Positions 1 through 5,426 of a DNA stretch of 5,426 bases are shown here, in pieces (the first letter of the stretch is position 1; each line of letters opens with the position of its first letter). Location: contig DMPB01000173.1 of NCBI GenBank assembly GCA_003456175.1, positions 4,683 through 10,108 of the forward strand, in the 5' to 3' direction. The notes beneath the pieces were generated by a model, which was given only the letters and a program-made list of their open reading frames with translations, did not search any database and was not told where the DNA came from. Made by a program: the position numbers and the translations under genes. The stretch is from Chitinophagaceae bacterium (GTDB lineage: Bacteria > Bacteroidota > Bacteroidia > Chitinophagales > Chitinophagaceae).

Positions 1-1
1 C

Positions 2-373
2 ATGGAAGGGCAGATAGATGATAATACTGGTGCTATTGCATTACGAGCTCGATTTAATAACCCGCAGCGTATTCTCAAGCATGGTGCTACCGGCAAAATT
101 AAGCTCACAACAAAAGTGCATAATGCAGTAATGATACCTCAAAAAAGTACCATTGAAATACAAGATAAAGTTTTTGCTTTTGTGGTTGAGAAAGATGGTA
201 CAGTACGTATGCAAAACTTTGAGCCGATGGCTAAAGTTGCAGGTTATTACATTGTACAAAATGGCATTACAGCTGGTCAGCAATTGGTATTTGAAGGCAT
301 TCAAAACTTGCGTGATGGGGTGCGTATTCAACCATTACCCGTGGTACTTGATAGCGCCCTAATGACCGATTAA
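2..373 (+). CDS. RND efflux periplasmic adaptor (membrane fusion protein), C-terminal part, 5' truncated
   Basis: This is the last third or so of a periplasmic adaptor that links an RND inner-membrane pump to its outer-membrane channel. The frame is open from the window edge, so the ATG at position 2 is an internal codon and not the start; full adaptors of this family are usually about 350-400 residues. Visible residues 1-40 (D-D-N-T-G near 6-10, then R-A-R-F-N-N-P-Q at 15-22 and a glycine-containing strand) match the end of the beta-barrel domain, as in the AcrA/MexA D-x-x-T-G-T segment. Residues 43-110 (V-M-I-P-Q-K-S, a K-V-F-A-F-V-V strand, then G-I-T-A-G-Q-Q-L-V and G-I-Q-N-L-R-D-G-V) match the membrane-proximal domain. 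The form H-G-A-T-G-K-I-K-L at 27-35 resembles Bacteroidota adaptors. The gene ends 62 bases before the permease and is very probably in the same operon. The substrate cannot be read from this piece. Confidence 0.93.
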   Translation: MEGQIDDNTGAIALRARFNNPQRILKHGATGKIKLTTKVHNAVMIPQKSTIEIQDKVFAFVVEKDGTVRMQNFEPMAKVAGYYIVQNGITAGQQLVFEGIQNLRDGVRIQPLPVVLDSALMTD

Positions 374-404
374 ACAGCTATCTACTTTTTAGTAACAACA
401 TCTT

Positions 405-420
405 ATCATTTACCGTAAGG
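405..420 (+). repeat. 16-base direct repeat, copy 1 (intergenic)
   Basis: The sequence ATCATTTACCGTAAGG occurs here, in the gap between adaptor and permease, and again as an exact copy at 3691-3706 inside the outer-membrane factor gene. This copy is non-coding and overlaps the small hairpin at 410-423. An exact 16-base match is unlikely by chance in a window this size, although AT-rich composition raises the odds somewhat. No function is known to me. Confidence 0.5.
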
Positions 421-423
421 TAA
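410..423 (+). other. small hairpin in the adaptor-permease gap
   Basis: The arms TTACC (410-414) and GGTAA (419-423) are perfect complements around the four-base loop GTAA. The hairpin ends 12 bases before the permease ATG. A stem of five pairs is weak. It has no following U-tract, so it is not an intrinsic terminator. It could slightly affect translation initiation or mRNA processing between the two genes, but that is inference. The rest of the 62-base gap holds only a four-pair repeat (TACT/AGTA, 383-394), and I see no promoter there. Confidence 0.3.
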
Positions 424-435
424 TACACCACAACT

Positions 436-3400
436 ATGGTTGAAAAGTTTATACGACGCCCCGTATTGTCGTTAGTAATATCTATTATCATTACTTTATT
501 AGGTGTGCTGGCTTTATTTACATTGCCAGTAACACAGTTCCCCGATATTGTACCACCATCGGTAGTGGTTACCGCCAACTACAATGGTGCAAATGCCGAA
601 GTGTGTTCTAAAGCAGTGGCAACGCCTTTAGAAAGAGCCATTAATGGTGTGCCAGGCATGACATACATGAACAGTACATCGAGTAATAATGGCACTACAT
701 TGGTACAAGTATTTTTTAAAGTAGGTACCGACCCAGATCAAGCTGCTGTTAACGTACAAAACCGTGTTACCACTGTATTAGATGAATTACCGGAAGAAGT
801 AATTAAAGCCGGTGTAACCACTGAGAAAGAGGTGAATAGTATGTTGCTGTACTTGAATTTGTTTAGTAAAGACAGTACTGTAACAGAAGAATTCATTTAC
901 AACTTTGCCGATATTAATGTACTACCAGAATTAAAGCGTATTGATGGTGTAGGATTTGCCGATATTATGGGGGCACGTGAGTATAGTATGCGTGTATGGC
1001 TAAAGCCCGATAGAATGCTCGCCTACAATATATCTACGGAAGAAATTATTGATCAATTACGTAGTCAAAATATTGAAGCTGCACCAGGTGTAGCAGGCGA
1101 AAACTCAGGTAAAGCCAAAGCTTCAAAGCAATACATTTTACGCTACACAGGCAAGTTTAATCAACCGCAACAATATCAAGATTTAGTATTAAGAGCCGAT
1201 GCCGATGGCAATATTTTACGCCTTAAAGATATTGCTGATGTAGAGTTTGGTACAGTAAGCTATGACATGGTCAGTAAAACCGATGGCAAGTATTCGGCTA
1301 GTATTATGATCAAACAAAGGCCAGGTAGCAACGCTAGAGATATTATTAATAATATTAAAGCTAAAATGGAAAACTTGCAACAAAATAGTTTTCCGCCTGG
1401 CATGCAATACAACTTCGCTTACGATGTTAGTAGGTTCTTAGATGCAAGTATTAAAGAAGTGTTGAAAACACTTATTGAGGCGTTCTTACTGGTATTCATC
1501 GTAGTATTTGTATTCTTACAAGACTTTCGCTCAACACTAATTCCTGCATTAGCGGTACCAGTAGCACTCATAGGCACACTTGCCTTTATGTTATTAATGG
1601 GCTTCTCTATCAACTTATTAACCCTATTTGCCCTAGTACTTGCGATTGGTATTGTTGTAGACGATGCCATTGTTGTGGTAGAAGCTGTACACGTTAAAAT
1701 GACCGAAGAACACCTGCCACCATTACAAGCCACGGTAGCAGCTATGAAAGAAATTACAACACCTCTAATTGCCATTACATTAGTGATGAGTGCAGTGTTT
1801 GTACCTGTAGCATTTTTAAGTGGTCCGGTAGGCGTATTCTATCGTCAGTTTTCATTAACCTTAGCAGTAAGTATTTTAATTTCTGGTATCAACGCATTAT
1901 CGCTTACGCCTGCATTGTGTGCTTTGTTATTAAAGCATAATCATGGCACTAAAAAAGGTTGGCTTCAAAAATTCTACAATGGTTTTAACCTCGCTTACGG
2001 CAAAACAGAAACTAAGTTTGGTAAGCTTGTTAGCACTATAGCTAACAGACGCGTTGTAACGTTTGGTATTTTAATTGTATTTGGCTTAGCAACTTTTGGT
2101 GTTAGTAACGTGCTGCCAAGTGGCTTTATCCCTACAGAAGATCAGGGTATGATTTATGTGAATGTTACAACACCGCCCGGCAGTACGGTAGAACGTACGG
2201 AAAAAGTACTTGATAAAGTAGAAGCAATAACCAAACAAAATCCTGAAGTAGAAAATGTAAGTACACTTGCAGGTTATAGCCTTATTAGCGAAATTTCTGG
2301 CGCTTCCTACGGCATGGCAATGATTAACCTCAAGCCTTGGAAACAACGCAATAAATCTGTTGCTCAGCTAATTGAACAACTAAAAATACAAGCTGCTGCT
2401 GTAACAGATGCAAGTATCGAATTTTTGCCGCCCCCCACCGTTCCAGGCTTTGGTAATGCCAGTGGTTTTGAAATGCGATTGCTAAATAAAAACCGTAATA
2501 GCGATTTAAACGAAACAGCAAAAGTTTCACAAGCATTCTTAGAAAAATTAAGAACCCAACCCGAAATTGGCAATGCCTTTACCAGCTTCGATCCTAGCTT
2601 TCCGCAATATATGTTGCACGTAGATCAAGAAGCAGCAGCCAAAAAAGGCGTTACCATTGAAACTGCCATGCGTAACCTGCAAACACTCATTGGTAGTTAT
2701 TACGCCACCAATTTTATACGCTTCGGACAAATGTATAAAGTAATGCTTCAAGCATATCCGAACTATAGAGCCAAGCCTGAAGATGTACTAAACTTATATG
2801 TTAAAAATAATAAAGGCGAAATGGTACCTTATGCCACTTTTGTACAGATAGAACGTGTATATGGCCCTGAGCAAATTACCCGCTACAATATGTACACAAG
2901 TGCCATGATAACAGGCGATGCAGCCATGGGCTTTAGTAGCGGACAAGCCATCGATGCAATTCAACGCGTAGCGAAAGAAACACTACCTCGTGGCTTTGAA
3001 TATGAATGGAGTGGCATGACGAGAGAGCAAATTATATCAGGTAATCAATCTGTATATATATTTTTACTCTGCTTAGTATTTGTGTACTTATTACTAGCCG
3101 CACAATACGAAAGTTTCTTACTACCACTTAGCGTAATTACCAGCTTACCAACAGGTATATTCGGTGCCTTCTTTTTCTTATGGATCACCGGATTAGAAAA
3201 CAATATTTATGCACAAGTAGCCTTTATTGTACTTGTTGGATTATTAGGAAAAAACGCAATACTTGTTGTAGAGTATGCAATACAAAAACAAAAGCAAGGA
3301 CTAACCATTCTTGAAGCAGCGAAAGAAGGTGCAATCAGTCGATTACGCCCCATTTTAATGACTTCTTTTGCATTTGTTGCCGGCCTCATTCCGTTGTGTA

Positions 3401-3558
3401 TTGCCAGTGGTGCAGGCGCTATGGGTAACCGTAGTATAGGTACCGCTGCTGCCGGTGGCATGCTTATAGGCACCATTTTCGGAGTGGTTATTGTACCCGG
3501 TTTGTACGTTGTATTCGCAACCCTAGCTCAAAAATTTGCTCGCAATAAAACTGTTTAA
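436..3558 (+). CDS. RND multidrug-type efflux permease (HAE1 family, AcrB-like), complete
   Basis: This is the inner-membrane pump of the tripartite system, a proton/substrate antiporter that should work as a trimer. Its 1040 residues are close to AcrB (1049). The N-terminus M-V-E-K-F-I-R-R-P with TM1 at about 10-29 is typical and supports the ATG at 436. A first periplasmic porter/docking region (about 30-340) is followed by TM2-TM6 (from about 342, with TM4 around 394-418), a cytoplasmic linker near 500-535, TM7 at about 540-560, a second periplasmic region, and TM8-TM12 from about 865. The proton-relay residues are present: D409 and D410 in G-I-V-V-D-D-A-I-V-V-V-E, K939 in G-L-L-G-K-N-A-I, and R969 in R-L-R-P-I-L-M-T-S, equivalent to AcrB D407, D408, K940 and R971. 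G-F-I-P-T-E-D-Q-G at 563-571 is another family motif. The paired acidic residues and the rest of the motif point to HAE1, not to heavy-metal (CusA-type) pumps. No frameshift or missing domain is visible. There is no Shine-Dalgarno sequence at a usable distance. The substrate is unknown. Confidence 0.97.
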   Translation: MVEKFIRRPVLSLVISIIITLLGVLALFTLPVTQFPDIVPPSVVVTANYNGANAEVCSKAVATPLERAINGVPGMTYMNSTSSNNGTTLVQVFFKVGTDPDQAAVNVQNRVTTVLDELPEEVIKAGVTTEKEVNSMLLYLNLFSKDSTVTEEFIYNFADINVLPELKRIDGVGFADIMGAREYSMRVWLKPDRMLAYNISTEEIIDQLRSQNIEAAPGVAGENSGKAKASKQYILRYTGKFNQPQQYQDLVLRADADGNILRLKDIADVEFGTVSYDMVSKTDGKYSASIMIKQRPGSNARDIINNIKAKMENLQQNSFPPGMQYNFAYDVSRFLDASIKEVLKTLIEAFLLVFIVVFVFLQDFRSTLIPALAVPVALIGTLAFMLLMGFSINLLTLFALVLAIGIVVDDAIVVVEAVHVKMTEEHLPPLQATVAAMKEITTPLIAITLVMSAVFVPVAFLSGPVGVFYRQFSLTLAVSILISGINALSLTPALCALLLKHNHGTKKGWLQKFYNGFNLAYGKTETKFGKLVSTIANRRVVTFGILIVFGLATFGVSNVLPSGFIPTEDQGMIYVNVTTPPGSTVERTEKVLDKVEAITKQNPEVENVSTLAGYSLISEISGASYGMAMINLKPWKQRNKSVAQLIEQLKIQAAAVTDASIEFLPPPTVPGFGNASGFEMRLLNKNRNSDLNETAKVSQAFLEKLRTQPEIGNAFTSFDPSFPQYMLHVDQEAAAKKGVTIETAMRNLQTLIGSYYATNFIRFGQMYKVMLQAYPNYRAKPEDVLNLYVKNNKGEMVPYATFVQIERVYGPEQITRYNMYTSAMITGDAAMGFSSGQAIDAIQRVAKETLPRGFEYEWSGMTREQIISGNQSVYIFLLCLVFVYLLLAAQYESFLLPLSVITSLPTGIFGAFFFLWITGLENNIYAQVAFIVLVGLLGKNAILVVEYAIQKQKQGLTILEAAKEGAISRLRPILMTSFAFVAGLIPLCIASGAGAMGNRSIGTAAAGGMLIGTIFGVVIVPGLYVVFATLAQKFARNKTV

Positions 3559-3559
3559 C

Positions 3560-5023
3560 ATGCACATTTATAAACCCTTTTATAAAAAACTATGGCCGTT
3601 GCTAATACTGCTTATTACACTAGGCTGTATGCAAGGTTGTAAGCCTTCAGGTGCCTTACGGCAATTGTCGTTACGAGCCTTACCAGATACATCATTTACC
3701 GTAAGGAATAACGCCGATACACTCACAAGTATACCCGTTTGGCGAAACTATTTTAGAGATGCACTTTTAATTCGTTTAATTGATACAGCACTCATAAATA
3801 ATCCCGATTATCAAATTGCCTTACGGCAAATAGATATTGCCAGGGCACAACTACAAATGCGAAGAGCTGCACTACTACCAACAGTTAATGGAATTGTAAG
3901 TGGCGGTATTGATAAGTACGGCGATTATACAATGAATGGTGTTGGCAACTTCGATACCAATTTATCGCCCAACATTAAAAGCGATCAACGCATACCCAAC
4001 CCAACACCTGATTTATTCGTAGGTTTTAGAAGCAGTTGGGAAATAGATGTTTGGGGCCGTTTAAAAGCACAACGTAATGCAGTAGCATCGCAACTGTTAG
4101 CAACCGAACAGGGTGTTCGATTCACAAAAACACAAGTTGTAGCAATGGTTGCAGAATTGTATTACACCTTACAAGCAATTGACGATGAGTTGCAGATTGT
4201 AGATAAAAACCTTGCACTACAAAAACAAGCTTTAGATATTGTAAAAGTGCAAAAAGATGCTGGCAGAGCAACGGAATTGGCAGTGCAACAATTTGCAGCG
4301 CAAATTCACAATACCAATGCTATTAAAATTCAGTTGCAGCAAGAATTAATTGCAGCCGAAAATTTATTGAATCAAACACTAGGCCGATATCCTAAACGCA
4401 TTGATAGAACGCAATCGTTCATTAATATGCCTACACCTTTGCTGCCGGTAGTAGCATCTTTAAAAGACATGCTGCTACAACGCCCCGATGTGCAGCAAGC
4501 ATCGTTACAGCTAGCTGCCGCCAACTTCGATATTAAGGCTGCACAAGCGGCGTTTTATCCTGCCATTAGCTTAACACCTTACTTGGCTTTCAATGCTTTT
4601 AATTTAGCTACTTGGTTCAGACCAGGTTCGCTTGCCTATGGCGGCTTAGCTGGCTTAACAGCACCGATTTTTCAACAAAGGCAACTCAAAACTAACCTAG
4701 CCATACAAGACAATGTAAGGCAACAACAACATTGGGTATATCAACAAAAGTTACTGCATAGTTTCAGTGAATTTGCTACGCAATGGCATAACTACAACCA
4801 TCAAGAACAAATTTTGCAGCAAAAGCAGCAAGAAGTAGCAGCGCTAACAGCGGCAGTTACAACCGCTAAAGAATTATACGCAGCAGGTTTTGCCAACTAT
4901 CTTGAAGTAATTACCACACAGAAAGGAGCACTAGAAGCAGAACTACAACTTATTACAGCCAAGAAAAACTGGATGCTAAGTTCAGTACATCTGTATCAGA
5001 GCCTTGGGGGAGGCTGGCAGTAA
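3560..5023 (+). CDS. RND outer-membrane factor, TolC/OprM (NodT) family lipoprotein, complete
   Basis: This is the trimeric outer-membrane channel that completes the efflux path, at 487 residues typical of OprM/CusC-type proteins. I chose the ATG at 3560 because it gives a proper leader: K-P-F-Y-K-K, a hydrophobic core at 11-22, then cysteines at 23 (T-L-G-C) and 27 (M-Q-G-C), either of which could be the lipidated residue. A TTG at 3536 in the same frame would only add eight residues inside the permease gene. Family marks are A-L-R-Q-I-D-I-A-R-A-Q-L near 87-98, S-W-E-I-D-V-W-G-R-L at 159-168, Q-R-P-D-V at 307-311, A-F-Y-P-A-I, G-F-A-N-Y-L-E-V-I-T-T-Q at 443-454, and L-Y-Q-S-L-G-G-G-W near the C-terminus. 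Two long alpha-helical hairpin regions (about 170-265 and 385-475, rich in Q, A, E and L) form the periplasmic tunnel in this family. The start lies one base after the permease stop, so translational coupling is likely. Confidence 0.95.
   Translation: MHIYKPFYKKLWPLLILLITLGCMQGCKPSGALRQLSLRALPDTSFTVRNNADTLTSIPVWRNYFRDALLIRLIDTALINNPDYQIALRQIDIARAQLQMRRAALLPTVNGIVSGGIDKYGDYTMNGVGNFDTNLSPNIKSDQRIPNPTPDLFVGFRSSWEIDVWGRLKAQRNAVASQLLATEQGVRFTKTQVVAMVAELYYTLQAIDDELQIVDKNLALQKQALDIVKVQKDAGRATELAVQQFAAQIHNTNAIKIQLQQELIAAENLLNQTLGRYPKRIDRTQSFINMPTPLLPVVASLKDMLLQRPDVQQASLQLAAANFDIKAAQAAFYPAISLTPYLAFNAFNLATWFRPGSLAYGGLAGLTAPIFQQRQLKTNLAIQDNVRQQQHWVYQQKLLHSFSEFATQWHNYNHQEQILQQKQQEVAALTAAVTTAKELYAAGFANYLEVITTQKGALEAELQLITAKKNWMLSSVHLYQSLGGGWQ
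3691..3706 (+). repeat. 16-base direct repeat, copy 2 (within the outer-membrane factor gene)
   Basis: This is the second exact copy of ATCATTTACCGTAAGG, the first being at 405-420. Here it is coding and reads S-F-T-V-R around residues 45-49 of the outer-membrane factor, just after the lipoprotein leader. A near copy with one mismatch (CATTTACCGAAAGG, 5215-5228) codes for T-F-T-E-R in the downstream flavoprotein. The match may be chance shaped by codon preference; the intergenic copy is the one that coding cannot explain. Confidence 0.5.
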
Positions 5024-5026
5024 AAC

Positions 5027-5040
5027 TGCAATAAATTGCA
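5027..5040. repeat. 14-base inverted repeat just after the efflux operon stop
   Basis: TGCAAT (5027-5032) and ATTGCA (5035-5040) are perfect inverted arms separated by AA. The centre starts about ten bases after the outer-membrane factor stop codon, and another ATTGC follows at 5046-5050. The spacer is too short for a normal RNA hairpin with all six pairs. As DNA it has the symmetry of a dimeric protein's binding site, but its position after a stop codon makes that role doubtful. Confidence 0.3.
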
Positions 5041-5053
5041 TAAATATTGCTTC

Positions 5054-5100
5054 AAAGCAGATAAAAACCGCAATTAGCTGTTTTTATCTGCTTTTCTTTT
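5054..5100 (+). terminator. intrinsic (rho-independent) terminator of the efflux operon
   Basis: A perfect 15-base-pair stem is formed by AAAGCAGATAAAAAC (5054-5068) and its exact complement at 5080-5094. The 11-base intervening region can add two more G-C pairs (5070-5071 with 5077-5078) around AATTA. The right arm runs into a T-rich tract (TTTTCTTTT, 5092-5100). It begins 30 bases after the outer-membrane factor stop and ends 41 bases before the next ATG, so it should separate the efflux transcript from the downstream gene. The stem is AT-rich, but it is long and perfectly paired. The opposite strand has no matching T-run, so it is mainly one-directional. Confidence 0.88.
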
Positions 5101-5141
5101 GGTACACACTTGTATTTTTACCAACGAAATAAAGAACTACT

Positions 5142-5426
5142 ATGCAGGCTACGAAAGGGATCATTACACCCGACATTTTAGCAGCCCTTCAATCGATTGT
5201 GGGTGCGGCATATACATTTACCGAAAGGGATATACTAGAACACTACGGTCACGATGAAACGGAACGCTTGCAATACGACCCGGAAGTGGTAGTAAAACCT
5301 AGAACTACCGAAGAAATAAGCAGTATCATGCGGTTATGCAACCAACATTTGATACCTGTTACACCAAGAGGCGCAGGAACTGGATTAAGTGGTGGTGCGT
5401 TACCACATTTGGGCGGTGTATTACTA
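5142..5426 (+). CDS. FAD-linked oxidase, GlcD-like (glycolate/D-lactate type), N-terminal part, 3' truncated
   Basis: The frame is open from the ATG at 5142 to the window edge, giving 95 residues. An in-frame TAA at 5130-5132 makes this ATG the first possible start. Residues 40-65 (L-Q-Y-D-P-E-V-V-V-K-P-R-T-T-E-E-I) and 71-88 (I-P-V-T-P-R-G-A-G-T-G-L-S-G-G-A-L-P) match the start of the FAD_binding_4 domain. The glycine-rich R-G-A-G-T-G-L-S-G-G loop contacts the FAD pyrophosphate in the GlcD, D-lactate dehydrogenase and vanillyl-alcohol oxidase families. Complete GlcD-like proteins are about 450-500 residues with a C-terminal FAD-oxidase domain, so roughly a fifth is visible. The enzyme probably oxidises a 2-hydroxy acid such as glycolate or D-lactate, but the substrate-determining part is outside the window. 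There is no signal peptide, so a cytoplasmic or membrane-peripheral location is likely. The leader is A-rich (AAATAAAGAA) with no Shine-Dalgarno sequence. It lies beyond the terminator and is probably a separate transcription unit. Confidence 0.88.
   Translation, partial: MQATKGIITPDILAALQSIVGAAYTFTERDILEHYGHDETERLQYDPEVVVKPRTTEEISSIMRLCNQHLIPVTPRGAGTGLSGGALPHLGGVLL

Noticed and set aside
2..4. ATG at the window edge as the adaptor start
   Set aside because: The translated sequence begins in the middle of the beta-barrel domain of a family whose members are about three times longer, so the gene starts outside the window.
416..420. TAAGG as a ribosome binding site for the permease
   Set aside because: It ends 15 bases before the ATG, too far for a normal Shine-Dalgarno site, and it lies in the hairpin.
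1419..1775. A 118-codon open frame on the minus strand inside the permease gene
   Set aside because: It lies opposite well-conserved transmembrane segments including the D409-D410 motif. Its translation is low-complexity (many T, S, N and I), as expected for the antisense of helical membrane code, and resembles no family.
2431..2436. Run of six C within the permease as a phase-variable slippage site
   Set aside because: The run is short, encodes conserved prolines in frame, and the frame is intact on both sides.
3536..3559. TTG start for the outer-membrane factor, 24 bases upstream of the ATG
   Set aside because: It would add eight residues and overlap the permease end. The ATG at 3560 already gives a complete basic-hydrophobic-cysteine leader.
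436..5023. An undescribed defence or secretion system
   Set aside because: Every complete gene fits a known RND efflux component with normal length, order and motifs, and no unassigned gene lies between them.
5099..5120. Bacteroidota-type promoter before the flavoprotein gene (TTG at 5099-5101 and TATTTTTA at 5113-5120)
   Set aside because: The second element resembles the -7 consensus TAnnTTTG but lacks the final G. The spacing to the TTG is about 11 bases, not the expected 19-21, and the stretch is simply T-rich.

Overview
This window holds most of a tripartite RND (resistance-nodulation-division) efflux locus, all on the + strand, followed by the start of an unrelated flavoprotein gene. 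The source looks like a Gram-negative bacterium of the phylum Bacteroidota, possibly the Chitinophagia/Sphingobacteriia side. The reasons are AT-leaning coding sequence, no convincing Shine-Dalgarno sequence before any of the three visible starts (A-rich leaders instead), an adaptor C-terminus of the type I associate with Bacteroidota, and an outer-membrane factor with a lipoprotein-type leader. The assignment rests on recalled family features, not on a search.

Layout. Positions 2-373: the last 123 codons of a periplasmic adaptor (membrane fusion protein) whose start lies upstream of the window. Positions 374-435: a 62-base gap with a small hairpin and no gene. Positions 436-3558: a complete HAE1-type RND permease of 1040 residues with the proton-relay residues intact. 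Positions 3560-5023: a complete TolC/OprM-type outer-membrane factor of 487 residues, starting one base after the permease stop. Positions 5024-5141: an intergenic stretch with a short inverted repeat and a strong intrinsic terminator. Positions 5142-5426: the first 95 codons of a GlcD-like FAD-linked oxidase that runs off the window.

The three efflux genes are in the order adaptor, inner-membrane pump, outer-membrane channel. Their products should assemble into one proton-driven machine spanning both membranes and exporting small molecules. The sequence does not identify the substrate: the permease is of the hydrophobe/amphiphile (multidrug-type) class, not the heavy-metal class, but drug, bile-salt or metabolite export cannot be told apart. 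The terminator ends the efflux transcript, so the flavoprotein gene is probably transcribed separately and need not be functionally linked.

I see no mobile element, CRISPR array, RNA gene or clear sign of an undescribed system. The least ordinary signals are a 16-base exact repeat shared by the adaptor-pump gap and the channel gene, clustering of its CCGTAAGG core, and a substrate-loop sequence in the pump that differs from AcrB.
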